DNA of 64,000 bases from Gammaproteobacteria bacterium UBA6724 (GTDB lineage: Bacteria > Pseudomonadota > Gammaproteobacteria > Pseudomonadales > Azotimanducaceae): assembly GCA_002454165.1 (NCBI GenBank), contig DKIG01000040.1, positions 24,573-88,572 of the forward strand. The letters are read 5' to 3'. Made by a program: the position numbers and the translations under genes. Shown in pieces: positions 27,221 to 36,702 of this stretch (its first letter is position 1; each line of letters begins with the position of its first letter). The notes under the pieces were generated by a model. The model saw only the letters and a list, made by a program, of their open reading frames with translations. It did no database searches and was not told where the DNA came from.

Positions 27221-28765
27221 ATGCAACAACTAAATCCTTCCGAAATCAGCGAGATCATCAAGCAAAGAATTGCCAAGCTGGATGTCTCCTTTGAAACCAG
27301 CAATGAAGGCACTATCGTCAGCGTGTCCGACGGCATTGTGAGAATCCACGGGCTTGCCAAGGTGCAGAACGGCGAGATGATTGAATTCCCCAATAATCTC
27401 TTTGGCTTCGCGTTGAACCTGGAGCGGGACTCGGTCGGCTCAGTCATGCTAGGCAATTACAAAAGCCTCCAGGAAGGCATGATCGCCAAATGTACCGGGC
27501 GAATCCTTGAAGTACCCACGGGACCGGAATTGTTGGGCAGGGTCGTGGACGCCCTCGGTAGCCCGATTGACGGCAAAGGACCGATCAATGCGACAAGTTC
27601 ATCACCGGTGGAAAAAGTCGCACCCGGCGTGATTGCCAGACAGCATGTTGACCAGCCGGTACAGACCGGGCTCAAATGTATTGATTCAATGATTCCGGTC
27701 GGCAGGGGCCAGCGAGAGCTGATCATTGGCGACCGGCAGACCGGCAAGACCGCCATCGCCATTGATACCATCATCAACCAAACCGCCTCTGGCATTAAGT
27801 GTGTTTATGTCGCTATAGGGCAGAAGTTGTCATCGGTTGCCAATGTTGTTCACACCCTGGAAGAACACGGTGCCATGGAGAACACCATACTTGTCGTTGC
27901 CGGTGCCTCCGACCCGGCACCCATGCAGTATCTCTCTGCCTACTCGGGATGTGCCATGGGTGAATATTTCCGGGACCGTGGCGAGGATGCACTGATTATC
28001 TATGACGACCTGACCAAGCAGGCCTGGGCATATCGCCAGGTTTCTCTGCTACTGCGTCGCCCGCCAGGCCGGGAAGCCTATCCCGGCGATGTGTTTTACC
28101 TCCACTCTCGGTTGCTGGAACGCGCTGCTCGGGTCAACGCCGATTATGTTGAGAAATTTACTGCCGGCGAAGTGAAAGGACGAACCGGCTCTCTCACCGC
28201 CCTGCCCATCATTGAAACTCAGGCAGGTGATGTGTCCGCCTTTGTACCCACCAATGTTATTTCAATTACCGACGGTCAGATATTCCTTGAGTCAGACAAG
28301 TTCAATGCGGGTGAAAGGCCAGCGATGAATCCAGGTATTTCTGTTTCCCGGGTGGGTGGTGATGCCCAGGTCAAATTCATGTCAAAGATTTCCGGCGGCA
28401 TCAAACTGGCTCTCGCCCAGTACCGGGAACTTGCCGCCTTCTCGCAATTTGCCTCCGATCTTGACGATGCCACCAGGCGCCAACTGGAACATGGTGAACG
28501 GATCAACGAACTGATGAAGCAAAAGCAGTATTCACCCATGAGCGTGGCGGAAATGGGCGTCGTCTTGTACGCCGCTAACGCAGGCTTCCTGGAAGATGTT
28601 GAGGTGAATAAGGTGCTTGACTTTGAAGCCGCACTCTTGTCCTGCATGAACTCGGAACATGCAGAGTTTATGTCAGAAGTGAATCGCGAAGGTGCCTACA
28701 CGGATGAGGTGGTGGCGTCTATGCACAAGGCGATTGAGACCTTCAAAGCAACCCAAGCCTGGTAA
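27221..28765 (+). CDS. atpA: F1Fo ATP synthase subunit alpha
   Basis: 514-residue non-catalytic nucleotide-binding subunit of F1. Walker A GDRQTGKTAIAID, Walker B region EDALIIYDDLTKQAWAYRQ, and the family signature PAMNPGISVSRVGGDAQ. ATG 27221 gives the typical N terminus MQQLNPSEISEIIKQRI; an ATG two codons upstream (27215) is an alternative. The ribosome-binding site (TTTAGG) begins just after the tandem repeat. Confidence 0.97.
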   Translation: MQQLNPSEISEIIKQRIAKLDVSFETSNEGTIVSVSDGIVRIHGLAKVQNGEMIEFPNNLFGFALNLERDSVGSVMLGNYKSLQEGMIAKCTGRILEVPTGPELLGRVVDALGSPIDGKGPINATSSSPVEKVAPGVIARQHVDQPVQTGLKCIDSMIPVGRGQRELIIGDRQTGKTAIAIDTIINQTASGIKCVYVAIGQKLSSVANVVHTLEEHGAMENTILVVAGASDPAPMQYLSAYSGCAMGEYFRDRGEDALIIYDDLTKQAWAYRQVSLLLRRPPGREAYPGDVFYLHSRLLERAARVNADYVEKFTAGEVKGRTGSLTALPIIETQAGDVSAFVPTNVISITDGQIFLESDKFNAGERPAMNPGISVSRVGGDAQVKFMSKISGGIKLALAQYRELAAFSQFASDLDDATRRQLEHGERINELMKQKQYSPMSVAEMGVVLYAANAGFLEDVEVNKVLDFEAALLSCMNSEHAEFMSEVNREGAYTDEVVASMHKAIETFKATQAW

Positions 28766-28791
28766 AGACTCAGCGACAGGACGAATCAATC

Positions 28792-29652
28792 ATGGCAAAA
28801 GCCAAAGAGCTGCGTAAACAGATCGGTAGCATCAGAAACACTCAGAAAATCACTAGCGCCATGGAAATGGTCGCAGCAAGCAAAATGCGCAAGGCGCAGG
28901 AGCGGATGGCAAGGGGCCGCCCCTATTCCAACCATATTCGCGAGGTGATTGGTCATGTGGCAAATGCCTCGTCGGAATATCAGCACAAATTTATGCAGGA
29001 ACGGGAAGTGAAGCGGGTAGGTTTTATTGTGGTCACCACCGACCGGGGACTTTGCGGCGGCTTGAATGTGAACCTGTTGAAAACCGTGATTACCGACCTG
29101 CGGAAGTGGTCAGAGCGGGGCGTTGAATATGACCTTTGTCTCATCGGTAACAAGGGCGTGCAGTTTTTCCGCAGCTACGGTGGACACGTCATAGCGGCGA
29201 GTCGCCATATCAGTGAAACCCCTGGGATAAATGAACTGATTGGCAATATCAAAGTACTCCTGGATGCTTTTGATGCAGGGAAGATCGACAAAATATTTCT
29301 CGCCAACAATGTCTTCGTCAACACCATGACGCAAAAACCGACCATCCGCCAGTTAGTACCGCTGGATGCAGCGGATGATGAATACCTCAAACATCGCTGG
29401 GATTACATCTATGAACCAGACTCAAAGCAACTGATTGAAGGTCTGCTCACCCGATTTATTGAATCCCAGGTTTATCAGGCGGTGGTTGAGAATGTGGCTT
29501 GCGAGCAGGCCGCCAAGATGATCGCCATGAAGAGCGCCACCGAAAATGCAGGGGATTTAATCGACGAGCTTTCGTTGATGATGAACAATGCCCGGCAGGC
29601 GGCGATCACCCAGGAACTCGCGGAAATTGTGGGTGGCGCGGCAGCTGTGTGA
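28792..29652 (+). CDS. atpG: F1Fo ATP synthase subunit gamma
   Basis: 286-residue central rotor shaft. N-terminal KELRKQIGSIRNTQKITSAMEMVAASKM and C-terminal NARQAAITQELAEIVGGAAA are the coiled-coil elements that turn inside the alpha3beta3 hexamer; TTDRGLCGGLNVN is the Rossmann-like core motif. CAGGACG precedes the ATG. Confidence 0.97.
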   Translation: MAKAKELRKQIGSIRNTQKITSAMEMVAASKMRKAQERMARGRPYSNHIREVIGHVANASSEYQHKFMQEREVKRVGFIVVTTDRGLCGGLNVNLLKTVITDLRKWSERGVEYDLCLIGNKGVQFFRSYGGHVIAASRHISETPGINELIGNIKVLLDAFDAGKIDKIFLANNVFVNTMTQKPTIRQLVPLDAADDEYLKHRWDYIYEPDSKQLIEGLLTRFIESQVYQAVVENVACEQAAKMIAMKSATENAGDLIDELSLMMNNARQAAITQELAEIVGGAAAV

Positions 29653-29735
29653 AAAGCCGGACGCTCCACAGACACTGAACATCATGGACAAAAAATCAGA
29701 AGAAACGCAAACAAGACACTCAAGAGGACATAACA

Positions 29736-31112
29736 ATGGGTAGTGGAAGTATCGTACAAGTCATAGGTGCGGTCATTGATGTTGAGTTCCCTCGGGAAGA
29801 AGTACCTCGAATCTACGACGCTCTCTTGATTGATGACAAGGGCATCACGCTGGAAGTGCAGCAGCAACTCGGCGATGGCTTGGTCAGAACTATCGCCATG
29901 GGCAGTTCAGAAGGTATCAGCCGGGGCTTATCTGTATCCAATACGGAGGCACCCATTTCTGTACCTGTGGGCGAGGGGACCCTGGGGCGGATTATGGATG
30001 TGCTTGGCAATCCGATAGATGAGCAGGGACCAATCAAGGCAACGGAAAGAATGCCCATCCACGCTGCGCCGCCCGGTTTTGAAGAACAGGCAGGAGGCAG
30101 GGACCTGCTGGAAACGGGTGTCAAGGTCATTGATCTGATCTGCCCCTTCGCCAAGGGCGGCAAGGTAGGTCTCTTCGGCGGTGCGGGTGTCGGCAAGACC
30201 GTCACCATGCTAGAGCTGATCAACAACATCGCAAAGGAACATAGCGGCCTGTCGGTATTCGCTGGCGTCGGTGAACGCACTCGTGAGGGCAATGACTTCT
30301 ATCACGAAATGCAGGATGCAGGCATCCTTAACAAGATTGCCATGGTCTTTGGGCAGATGAACGAACCGCCCGGCAATCGGCTCCGGGTTGCCCTATCCGG
30401 CCTGACCATAGCGGAGAAGTTCCGAGACGATGGCAAGGATGTGCTGTTATTTATTGATAACATTTACCGTTACACCCTGGCAGGCACGGAAGTCTCGGCA
30501 CTACTGGGGCGTATGCCCTCTGCGGTGGGTTACCAACCCACTCTGGCGGAGGAAATGGGCGTGCTACAAGAGCGCATTACCACCACCAAGGATGGCTCTA
30601 TTACTTCCGTCCAGGCTGTTTATGTTCCTGCGGACGATCTGACCGACCCCTCGCCAGCCACTACCTTTGCGCACCTGGATTCCACTGTGACCCTGTCCCG
30701 TGACATTGCCGCTTTGGGCATTTATCCGGCCGTTGATCCGCTTGATTCAACATCCAGGCAACTGGATCCGCTCATCGTGGGTGAAGAACATTACCAGGTC
30801 GCCCAGGGGGTGCAGAGCATCCTGCAACGATACAAGGAATTGAAAGACATCATCGCCATCCTGGGCATGGATGAATTGTCCGAAGAGGATCGGCTCACCG
30901 TGTATCGCGCCAGGAAGGTCAGCCAGTTCTTCTCCCAGCCCATGCATGTGGCGGAGGTGTTTACCGGTCAACCGGGGGTTTATGTGTCGCTTATTGATAC
31001 GATTCAGAGCTTCAAGGGGATTTTGGACGGCAAGTATGACAAGCTGCCAGAAGCCGCATTCAGCATGGTGGGCAGTATTGAAGGTGCCATTGAAAAAGCG
31101 AAGACTCTCTAG
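29736..31112 (+). CDS. atpD: F1Fo ATP synthase subunit beta (catalytic)
   Basis: 458-residue catalytic subunit. Walker A GGAGVGKTVTML, GVGERTREGNDFY with the catalytic glutamate, Walker B DVLLFIDNIYRY and the DELSEED-loop sequence MDELSEEDR are all intact. AAGAGGA lies upstream of the ATG at 29736. Confidence 0.98.
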   Translation: MGSGSIVQVIGAVIDVEFPREEVPRIYDALLIDDKGITLEVQQQLGDGLVRTIAMGSSEGISRGLSVSNTEAPISVPVGEGTLGRIMDVLGNPIDEQGPIKATERMPIHAAPPGFEEQAGGRDLLETGVKVIDLICPFAKGGKVGLFGGAGVGKTVTMLELINNIAKEHSGLSVFAGVGERTREGNDFYHEMQDAGILNKIAMVFGQMNEPPGNRLRVALSGLTIAEKFRDDGKDVLLFIDNIYRYTLAGTEVSALLGRMPSAVGYQPTLAEEMGVLQERITTTKDGSITSVQAVYVPADDLTDPSPATTFAHLDSTVTLSRDIAALGIYPAVDPLDSTSRQLDPLIVGEEHYQVAQGVQSILQRYKELKDIIAILGMDELSEEDRLTVYRARKVSQFFSQPMHVAEVFTGQPGVYVSLIDTIQSFKGILDGKYDKLPEAAFSMVGSIEGAIEKAKTL

Positions 31113-31124
31113 GAACCAACTGTC

Positions 31125-31547
31125 ATGGCAAGCACAGTATTTTGTAGCATCGTGAGTGCGGAGGAAGAAATCTTTTCCGGGCAGGTGGGGATGGTGGTGG
31201 TGTCCGGCACCATCGGCGAGTTGGGTATCATGCCCGGTCATACGCCCCTGTTAAGTGGTATCAAACCAGGACCAGTTAGATTGATTCTTGAAGACGGTGA
31301 GGAAGAAGTCTTCTTTGCCTCTGGCGGCTATGTTGAAGTGCAACCCTCGGCTATCACCATACTGGCGGATACCGCATTGAGAGCAGATGATCTGGACGAG
31401 GCAGCGGCACTGGAAGCACGGCAAAAAGCCGAGAAGGAACTGGCTGACCAACGTGCCGACATTGACTTTGCGCGAGTAGCGGCGGACTTGCAGGAACAGG
31501 CGGCAATGCTCCGCACCATTCAGAAAATGCGAGAGCGCAAGCGATAA
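31125..31547 (+). CDS. atpC: F1Fo ATP synthase subunit epsilon
   Basis: 140-residue rotor subunit and intrinsic inhibitor: N-terminal beta sandwich (CSIVSAEEEIFSGQVGMVVV, GELGIMPGHTPLL) and C-terminal helical hairpin. Last gene of the atp operon. The roughly 140 bp after it, up to tRNA-Pro, contain only a weak AT-rich hairpin with no clear terminator. Confidence 0.96.
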   Translation: MASTVFCSIVSAEEEIFSGQVGMVVVSGTIGELGIMPGHTPLLSGIKPGPVRLILEDGEEEVFFASGGYVEVQPSAITILADTALRADDLDEAAALEARQKAEKELADQRADIDFARVAADLQEQAAMLRTIQKMRERKR

Positions 31548-31685
31548 GAACCGACAAGGCTCTGATGCGCGGCCCTGGGTAGCACCTGAATTGACGAGGC
31601 ATCATCCCCTATGCCAATCCAGACAGAATAAAGTACAATGCCTGACTCTTTTTTAAGAGATGATTTTTTCAAAAAGCAGTCTTTT

Positions 31686-31762
31686 CGGGGCGTAGCGCAG
31701 TCTGGTAGCGCACCACACTGGGGGTGTGGTGGTCACAGGTTCAAATCCTGTCGTCCCGACCA
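31686..31762 (+). tRNA. tRNA-Pro (GGG)
   Basis: 77-nt cloverleaf with encoded CCA. Acceptor stem CGGGGCG / CGTCCCG, D-arm with TCTGGTA, anticodon arm CCACA-CTGGGGG-TGTGG (anticodon GGG) and T-arm ACAGG-TTCAAAT-CCTGT. Reads proline CCC/CCU codons. Stands alone between atpC and the holD-like gene. Confidence 0.95.
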
Positions 31763-31885
31763 GTTTTATTTCCCCTGACTCTGATAGGTAACATCCTTTG
31801 ACGGGTTTTCTGTCCCCTTAAATAAAGAATATCGCTACACTGTCGCTCCAAAGACAGGCAACGGTAAAACCTTGTGAGCCAGGCA

Positions 31886-32554
31886 ATGCGTACCAAACGA
31901 CAATATCTTGATGCCATGGGGATTGATATATGGACCCTGAGATGCCATGCGTCGAGTGAGCAACAGACTGATGTATTGCTTGAGGCGGCTACGCCAAACT
32001 CAAAGGTGCCAGAAGCGTCAGAGGTAGAAGCTGCGCCACAAGTCACAGCAACGAAAAAATCAGCCGCTACGACAGAAACTGGTGCGAAGAAAAACTCCCC
32101 CGAACAAGAAGAGCCCAGATTCACTCTGGCGTTTCTCCAGTATGACCAGCTCGGTCTGTGTCTCTCCCTGCCAAGCGACCAAACGAAAATACCCAAGCAC
32201 TTTTGTGATGACCTTGCCCGCTCCCTTGGCAAGAACCCGGATACTGGCAGTTCCCAACTACTTGAGTGGCCCCTGCTGAACTCGTCAAGCATTGATCAAT
32301 CACTGGCTGCCGCCAAAGAAGTCGTGATGCATAAATTCAACCTTCTACCCGCTACTGTTCTAGTGTTTGGAGAAGCGGTTAAGCAATACCATCCCGACCT
32401 TGAGGCACTGGTATCAGCGAGCCCGACCCAAGAAACAGGAAGACAGACTGTCTATCTTTTTGATGAGGTCACTAGTGTCATGCAATCAGCAGACGCCAAG
32501 CGAGCACTGTGGCAAACCCTGCAACAGACACTGATACACTCAAAGGCAGAGTGA
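31886..32554 (+). CDS. HolD-like protein (candidate DNA polymerase III psi subunit)
   Basis: 222 residues. The start KRQYLDAMGIDIWTLR resembles the conserved N terminus of the psi subunit (a helix, then an invariant Trp, in E. coli LGITQWSLR), and holD is directly upstream of rimI in E. coli as here. A low-complexity Ala/Glu/Thr/Lys linker (about 33-75) precedes a compact C-terminal domain (LAFLQYDQLGLCLSLP, PATVLVFGEAVKQYHPD). The ATG at 31886 follows CCAGG; a GTG at 31874 would add four residues. Its stop overlaps the rimI start by one base. Function is inferred from position and N-terminal pattern. Confidence 0.5.
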   Translation: MRTKRQYLDAMGIDIWTLRCHASSEQQTDVLLEAATPNSKVPEASEVEAAPQVTATKKSAATTETGAKKNSPEQEEPRFTLAFLQYDQLGLCLSLPSDQTKIPKHFCDDLARSLGKNPDTGSSQLLEWPLLNSSSIDQSLAAAKEVVMHKFNLLPATVLVFGEAVKQYHPDLEALVSASPTQETGRQTVYLFDEVTSVMQSADAKRALWQTLQQTLIHSKAE

Positions 32555-33027
32555 TGACGCATCTGATCCGACCGATGCAACGGGAAGACCTGCCTGATGT
32601 GCTACGTAACGAGAGAAGCAGTTATGTTTACCCCTGGAGCGAAGGCATTTTTGAAGAGTGTCTGACCCTTGGGCATGAGTGCTGGTTATCTGTTTTCGGG
32701 AACGATAGTTCTGACAAAACGACTATCACAGCAGGTCACGGCGTCCTGTCCGTGGCGGCGGGAGAGTCGCACCTGCTGAATGTCTGCGTTCACCCGGACT
32801 GGCGAGGTAATGGCATGGGGCGGGTCATGGTGGAACACCTGCTGAAAAGAGCGCAAACATTGCGAGCATCGGTCATCTTCCTAGAAGTACGCCCCTCAAA
32901 TCTGATGGCATGCAAACTCTACGAGACGCTTGGTTTCAACGAGGTCGACATCAGGCACGACTACTACCCGACCATCACCGGCAGAGAAGACGCCATCGTC
33001 CTGGCGAAAGAGCTGCTGGATGATTGA
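32554..33027 (+). CDS. rimI: Ribosomal protein S18 alanine N-acetyltransferase
   Basis: GNAT acetyltransferase (157 residues) acting on the N terminus of S18. IRPMQREDLPDVLRNE start, acetyl-CoA-binding VHPDWRGNGMGRVMVEHLL, EVRPSNLMACKLYETLGF and the C-terminal REDAIVLAKEL are RimI features. Start ATG 32554 overlaps the preceding stop; the gene overlaps prfC by eight bases. Confidence 0.9.
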   Translation: MTHLIRPMQREDLPDVLRNERSSYVYPWSEGIFEECLTLGHECWLSVFGNDSSDKTTITAGHGVLSVAAGESHLLNVCVHPDWRGNGMGRVMVEHLLKRAQTLRASVIFLEVRPSNLMACKLYETLGFNEVDIRHDYYPTITGREDAIVLAKELLDD

Positions 33028-34597
33028 TCAAGAAATTGACATCCGACGTACCTTCGCCATCATCTCCCACCCAGATGCTGGCAAGACCACGATTACAGAA
33101 AAGTTGCTACTGCTGGGTAATGCCATTCAGCTTGCTGGCACCATCAAATCAAAAAAGTCAGCCAGATACGCCACCTCGGACTGGATGGAGATGGAGAAGC
33201 AACGAGGCATCAGCGTGACCACTTCGGTCATGCAGTTCCCCTATCAAGGTCGCATAGTGAACCTGCTGGACACCCCCGGGCACGAAGATTTTTCAGAAGA
33301 CACCTATAGAACCCTGACTGCGGTGGATTCAGTATTGATGGTGCTGGACGGTGCCAGGGGTGTGGAAGCCCGAACCATTAAACTAATGGAAGTCTGCCGT
33401 TTCCGGGATACGCCCATCCTAACCTTTGTCAACAAACTGGACCGGGAGAGCCGTCACCCAATAGAAGTCATGGACGAGGTGGAAGACATTTTGAAAATAA
33501 AATGTGCACCTATCACCTGGCCCATCGGCATGGGGTCTCGCTTCAAGGGGATTTACCTTCTGCATCAGGACGAGATTCGCCTTTATAAACCCGGCGACAC
33601 CAAGGACCCATGCAAGCACCGGATCACAGGTATTGACTCAACGGAAGCCCGGGAATTGCTGGGCGATGAACTACACAGCGAACTACAAGAAGACATTGAA
33701 CTCGTCAAGGGTGCTAGCCACAAGTTCAACCAGGAGGAGTATCGTAGCGGGAAGTTGACGCCCGTCTATTTTGGCACCGCCCTCAAGGATTTCGGCGTGC
33801 TGGAAATGCTGAACGGGTTTGTTGAATATGCGCCGCCACCCCTGCCGAGGAAAACCCGCACTCGTGTCGTTGATCCCAGAAGTGAAGATTTCACCGGCTT
33901 CATATTTAAGATTCAGGCAAACATGGATCCTAGACACCGAGACCGCATAGCCTTTATGCGCGTCTGTTCAGGGCAATACCGCCAGGGGATGAAGATGTAC
34001 CAGGTCCGCACCGGCAAGGACATCAAGGTCAATGATGCGGTGACTTTTCTGGCGGGCGAGAGATCCCGGGCGGACCTTGCCTACCCCGGCGACATTATCG
34101 GCTTGCACAATCACGGTAGGATTCAAATAGGGGATACATTCACCAGTGGTAGCGACCTGAAGTTTATCGGGGTGCCGCATTTTGCGCCAGAACTCTTTCG
34201 TCGGGTACGGCTGAAGGACCCGCTCAAGAGCAAGCAACTACGACAGGGGCTAACCCAACTTTCCGAAGAGGGTGCGACCCAGGTATTCATGCCACTTGCA
34301 AATAATGACCTGCTCGTCGGCGCGGTAGGTGTGTTGCAGTTTGATGTGGTGGCATTTCGTCTGAAGGACGAATACAAGGTGGATTGCATCTATGAACCCG
34401 TAGCTATCAATACCGCCCGATGGGTAGAGTGTGAGGATCCAAAACTGCTCCAGGAATTCAAACGCAAAGCAGAGGCGAATCTTGCGTTGGACGGCGGCGG
34501 CCATCTCACCTATCTCCCGCCCACCGCGGTGAATATGTCCCTGACGGAAGAACGGTGGGCGGCTATCAACTTCAAGGCAACGCGGGAAATTGACTAG
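33020..34597 (+). CDS. prfC: Peptide chain release factor 3
   Basis: GTPase that recycles RF1/RF2 (525 residues). G1 SHPDAGKTTITEKLLL, switch KQRGISVTTSVMQF, G3 DTPGHEDFSEDTYRTL, G4 FVNKLDRE and the RF3-specific C-terminal domain (GVLQFDVVAFRLKDEY) are intact. ATG at 33020 lies within the last codons of rimI, implying coupling. The longer open frame upstream is the rimI sequence in another frame. Confidence 0.96.
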   Translation: MIDQEIDIRRTFAIISHPDAGKTTITEKLLLLGNAIQLAGTIKSKKSARYATSDWMEMEKQRGISVTTSVMQFPYQGRIVNLLDTPGHEDFSEDTYRTLTAVDSVLMVLDGARGVEARTIKLMEVCRFRDTPILTFVNKLDRESRHPIEVMDEVEDILKIKCAPITWPIGMGSRFKGIYLLHQDEIRLYKPGDTKDPCKHRITGIDSTEARELLGDELHSELQEDIELVKGASHKFNQEEYRSGKLTPVYFGTALKDFGVLEMLNGFVEYAPPPLPRKTRTRVVDPRSEDFTGFIFKIQANMDPRHRDRIAFMRVCSGQYRQGMKMYQVRTGKDIKVNDAVTFLAGERSRADLAYPGDIIGLHNHGRIQIGDTFTSGSDLKFIGVPHFAPELFRRVRLKDPLKSKQLRQGLTQLSEEGATQVFMPLANNDLLVGAVGVLQFDVVAFRLKDEYKVDCIYEPVAINTARWVECEDPKLLQEFKRKAEANLALDGGGHLTYLPPTAVNMSLTEERWAAINFKATREID

Positions 34598-34621
34598 GGG
34601 CTCAAAGCGTCTATCAGTTTC

Positions 34622-36484
34622 CTAGTCAGTCATGTCCTCGTATGGATTGTCCGGGGTCAGACTGATGTTAATTTTCTGTCCGGGTATGGAAATCTGCTCA
34701 GCAGTAATGCCGAGTGCTTCCCCTTCAATCACTCCGACACCGAAGTTATAAATGACGGAGTTTTCCCCCGCTAGCATCGCATCGTCATAAGCCGCAATCT
34801 TTTCCCGGACTGTCTCGTTCTTCCGCCGGTGCTGCTTCAATTTGTTACGCCCGTGTTTTTTGGTCAGCATCCGGTTGACCACATGGGGTGCGAGTATGGC
34901 GGCAGTGGCGTTGTTACCACCGAAACCTTTGGAGTTGATGAACACAGAATCCATCGCCTCGGCATCAATTTCCCGGTGCTGCAATATAAAATCCAGATGA
35001 CTTTGATGTACATCATCGGCGACCGCCGTTGAAGTCAGGATGCCGGGGATAATGCTCTGATGCCAGACTCCGATGGATGCAATCAACTGGTCTGCCGATG
35101 CACAGGCCAGGGAATGTCCGACATAAGCCTTGATAGCAGCGACCGGCCATTGAGTCAGTCCAAATGACTTCGCCAGTTCGTTAAAGATACGAGATTCTGT
35201 GATCCTGTTCTGAGGCGTACTCGTGCCGTGCGCCTGCACATAGGAACGATGTTTGAGGGATTCCTCCCCCAGAATGGCACGGACAACCCCCATACTTTTG
35301 CCCACAGCGATATAGTTCCCTATGCCGGGTCCGGGGATTGATTTCTTGAAGCCGTCGGCGTTGATGAGTACATCAGCAACTGCGCCGTAGATATTTGCTC
35401 CCAATTCCAGTGCCAGTTCATCATCAAACAGCACAATAAATTGCGACGCTTCGGACAATGTAAAGCCACAGTTTTCCGCAAAGGGTCGGCAGGCACGCCT
35501 GTGGTCAGACTCACCCTGGGTCACGCCGTCAATTTTTTTCAAGGCTTCATCTTCCGCCAATGCTCCCATGGTGCGATAACCCTCAATAACATCCGGGGTC
35601 AAGGGCGCCTCACTCGCACCCACCAGCACGGCACGGAACTTGCCAGAACGTATGTCCTGTATGCCTTGCCGAAGGTTGTAAAGGAAGGTGGCGCAGGCGC
35701 CGATGTTGGCACCGGTGGTACCCACATTACCCAGGATATAAGCGTTGACAAAATCGGCAGTCATTTCCGCCAATCCCAGCGGCAGATTTTTTGAACTGAC
35801 CCGTTTGCCTATCAATCCGGCTTGCAACAAACCACCTGAGCCATTGGCATCAAGTTGCCCCATAGCACTGCTGGCGTAAACGGAAATTTGATCAGCCGGC
35901 ACCCGTTTTTTGACCTCATCCCAGGAAATGCCCAGAGAGTTCAGCATGTCCGATGCAGCATATACAGTAAGTTGTAATCCCCTGGGATGGTTTCTGGATT
36001 GGTAGAGTTTTTCCGGTTCAAAGTTAGTCGGCAACTGCCCCGCCGCCAGGACGCGAGAGCAACGGGTATCATTGAACAGCACATCAAGGTCGCCCGGTAT
36101 GGTCACCTCAACACTGGCGTCGTCGTTGGTCTTAATCTGCCATGATGCTGGGATATTGTCTGGCAAGTCATATCTGCGGGTAGTAAATCTGACCGGGCGG
36201 GACGATGTACCTTTTAGTGCAGCCCTCTTGTGCAAATGAATGGCGTCGGCATCAAAGAGATTGGTTTCCAGCCGCCTGATAAGCGTGTGCTCCAGCATGA
36301 ATTGCCGCGCCTCGTCCGTGCAGGAGTCCAACTGCTGCATCAAGGCAGCGAGTGAAGCGAAGGTCCTGTCGCGGGTTGGCGCATCCAAACTGTCAATCAC
36401 CATGCGGTGATAGGCGTGATGCACCGAGCTGCGTCCAGCGGGATTTATCCCGCCAAAACCTACTATGACTGGCAGATTTGACAA
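34622..36484 (-). CDS. fabY: Beta-ketoacyl-ACP synthase, FabY type
   Basis: 620-residue condensing enzyme resembling Pseudomonas aeruginosa FabY, which starts fatty-acid synthesis by joining acetyl-CoA to malonyl-ACP. The N terminus LPVIVGFGGINPAGRSS matches that family. The thiolase-fold triad is present: Cys264 (IGACATFLYN), His419 (QAHGTSTPQNRITES) and His457 (KAYVGHSLACAS). A TTG start at 36484 is supported by AGGA seven bases upstream and by the conserved N terminus. It is convergent with prfC. The sequence between it and the next gene shows no coding frame. Confidence 0.88.
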   Translation of the reverse strand: MSNLPVIVGFGGINPAGRSSVHHAYHRMVIDSLDAPTRDRTFASLAALMQQLDSCTDEARQFMLEHTLIRRLETNLFDADAIHLHKRAALKGTSSRPVRFTTRRYDLPDNIPASWQIKTNDDASVEVTIPGDLDVLFNDTRCSRVLAAGQLPTNFEPEKLYQSRNHPRGLQLTVYAASDMLNSLGISWDEVKKRVPADQISVYASSAMGQLDANGSGGLLQAGLIGKRVSSKNLPLGLAEMTADFVNAYILGNVGTTGANIGACATFLYNLRQGIQDIRSGKFRAVLVGASEAPLTPDVIEGYRTMGALAEDEALKKIDGVTQGESDHRRACRPFAENCGFTLSEASQFIVLFDDELALELGANIYGAVADVLINADGFKKSIPGPGIGNYIAVGKSMGVVRAILGEESLKHRSYVQAHGTSTPQNRITESRIFNELAKSFGLTQWPVAAIKAYVGHSLACASADQLIASIGVWHQSIIPGILTSTAVADDVHQSHLDFILQHREIDAEAMDSVFINSKGFGGNNATAAILAPHVVNRMLTKKHGRNKLKQHRRKNETVREKIAAYDDAMLAGENSVIYNFGVGVIEGEALGITAEQISIPGQKINISLTPDNPYEDMTD

Positions 36485-36702
36485 GTGCGAGTCCTGAAAG
36501 TGAAGAGGAGCCTGCCGCTATTTTATGTTTATATGCTGAATAAATACTACCCTAAGCTGTTTGCTCCCGCCATTTCTGCCTTATCCCTTGCCTGCCGTCC
36601 CCGTCCTGCACCCATTAGCCCTATAGAAAAATGCGCGGGAAGGGAATTTTCCAGTAATTTTCATCACGAGCGATTAGCTTGTTGATATTCTTTGTGCGCG
36701 GT

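Noticed and set aside
26986..27456. Minus-strand Cys-rich frame with SGFCRSPLSG/SGCLCKDC repeats
   Set aside because: It is antisense to the atpH-atpA tandem repeat and the start of atpA, and repeats keep all frames open because their periods are multiples of three.
31652..31675. Terminator for the atp operon before tRNA-Pro (CTCTT-TTTT-AAGAG then T-run)
   Set aside because: The stem is only five AT-rich pairs, too weak to call.
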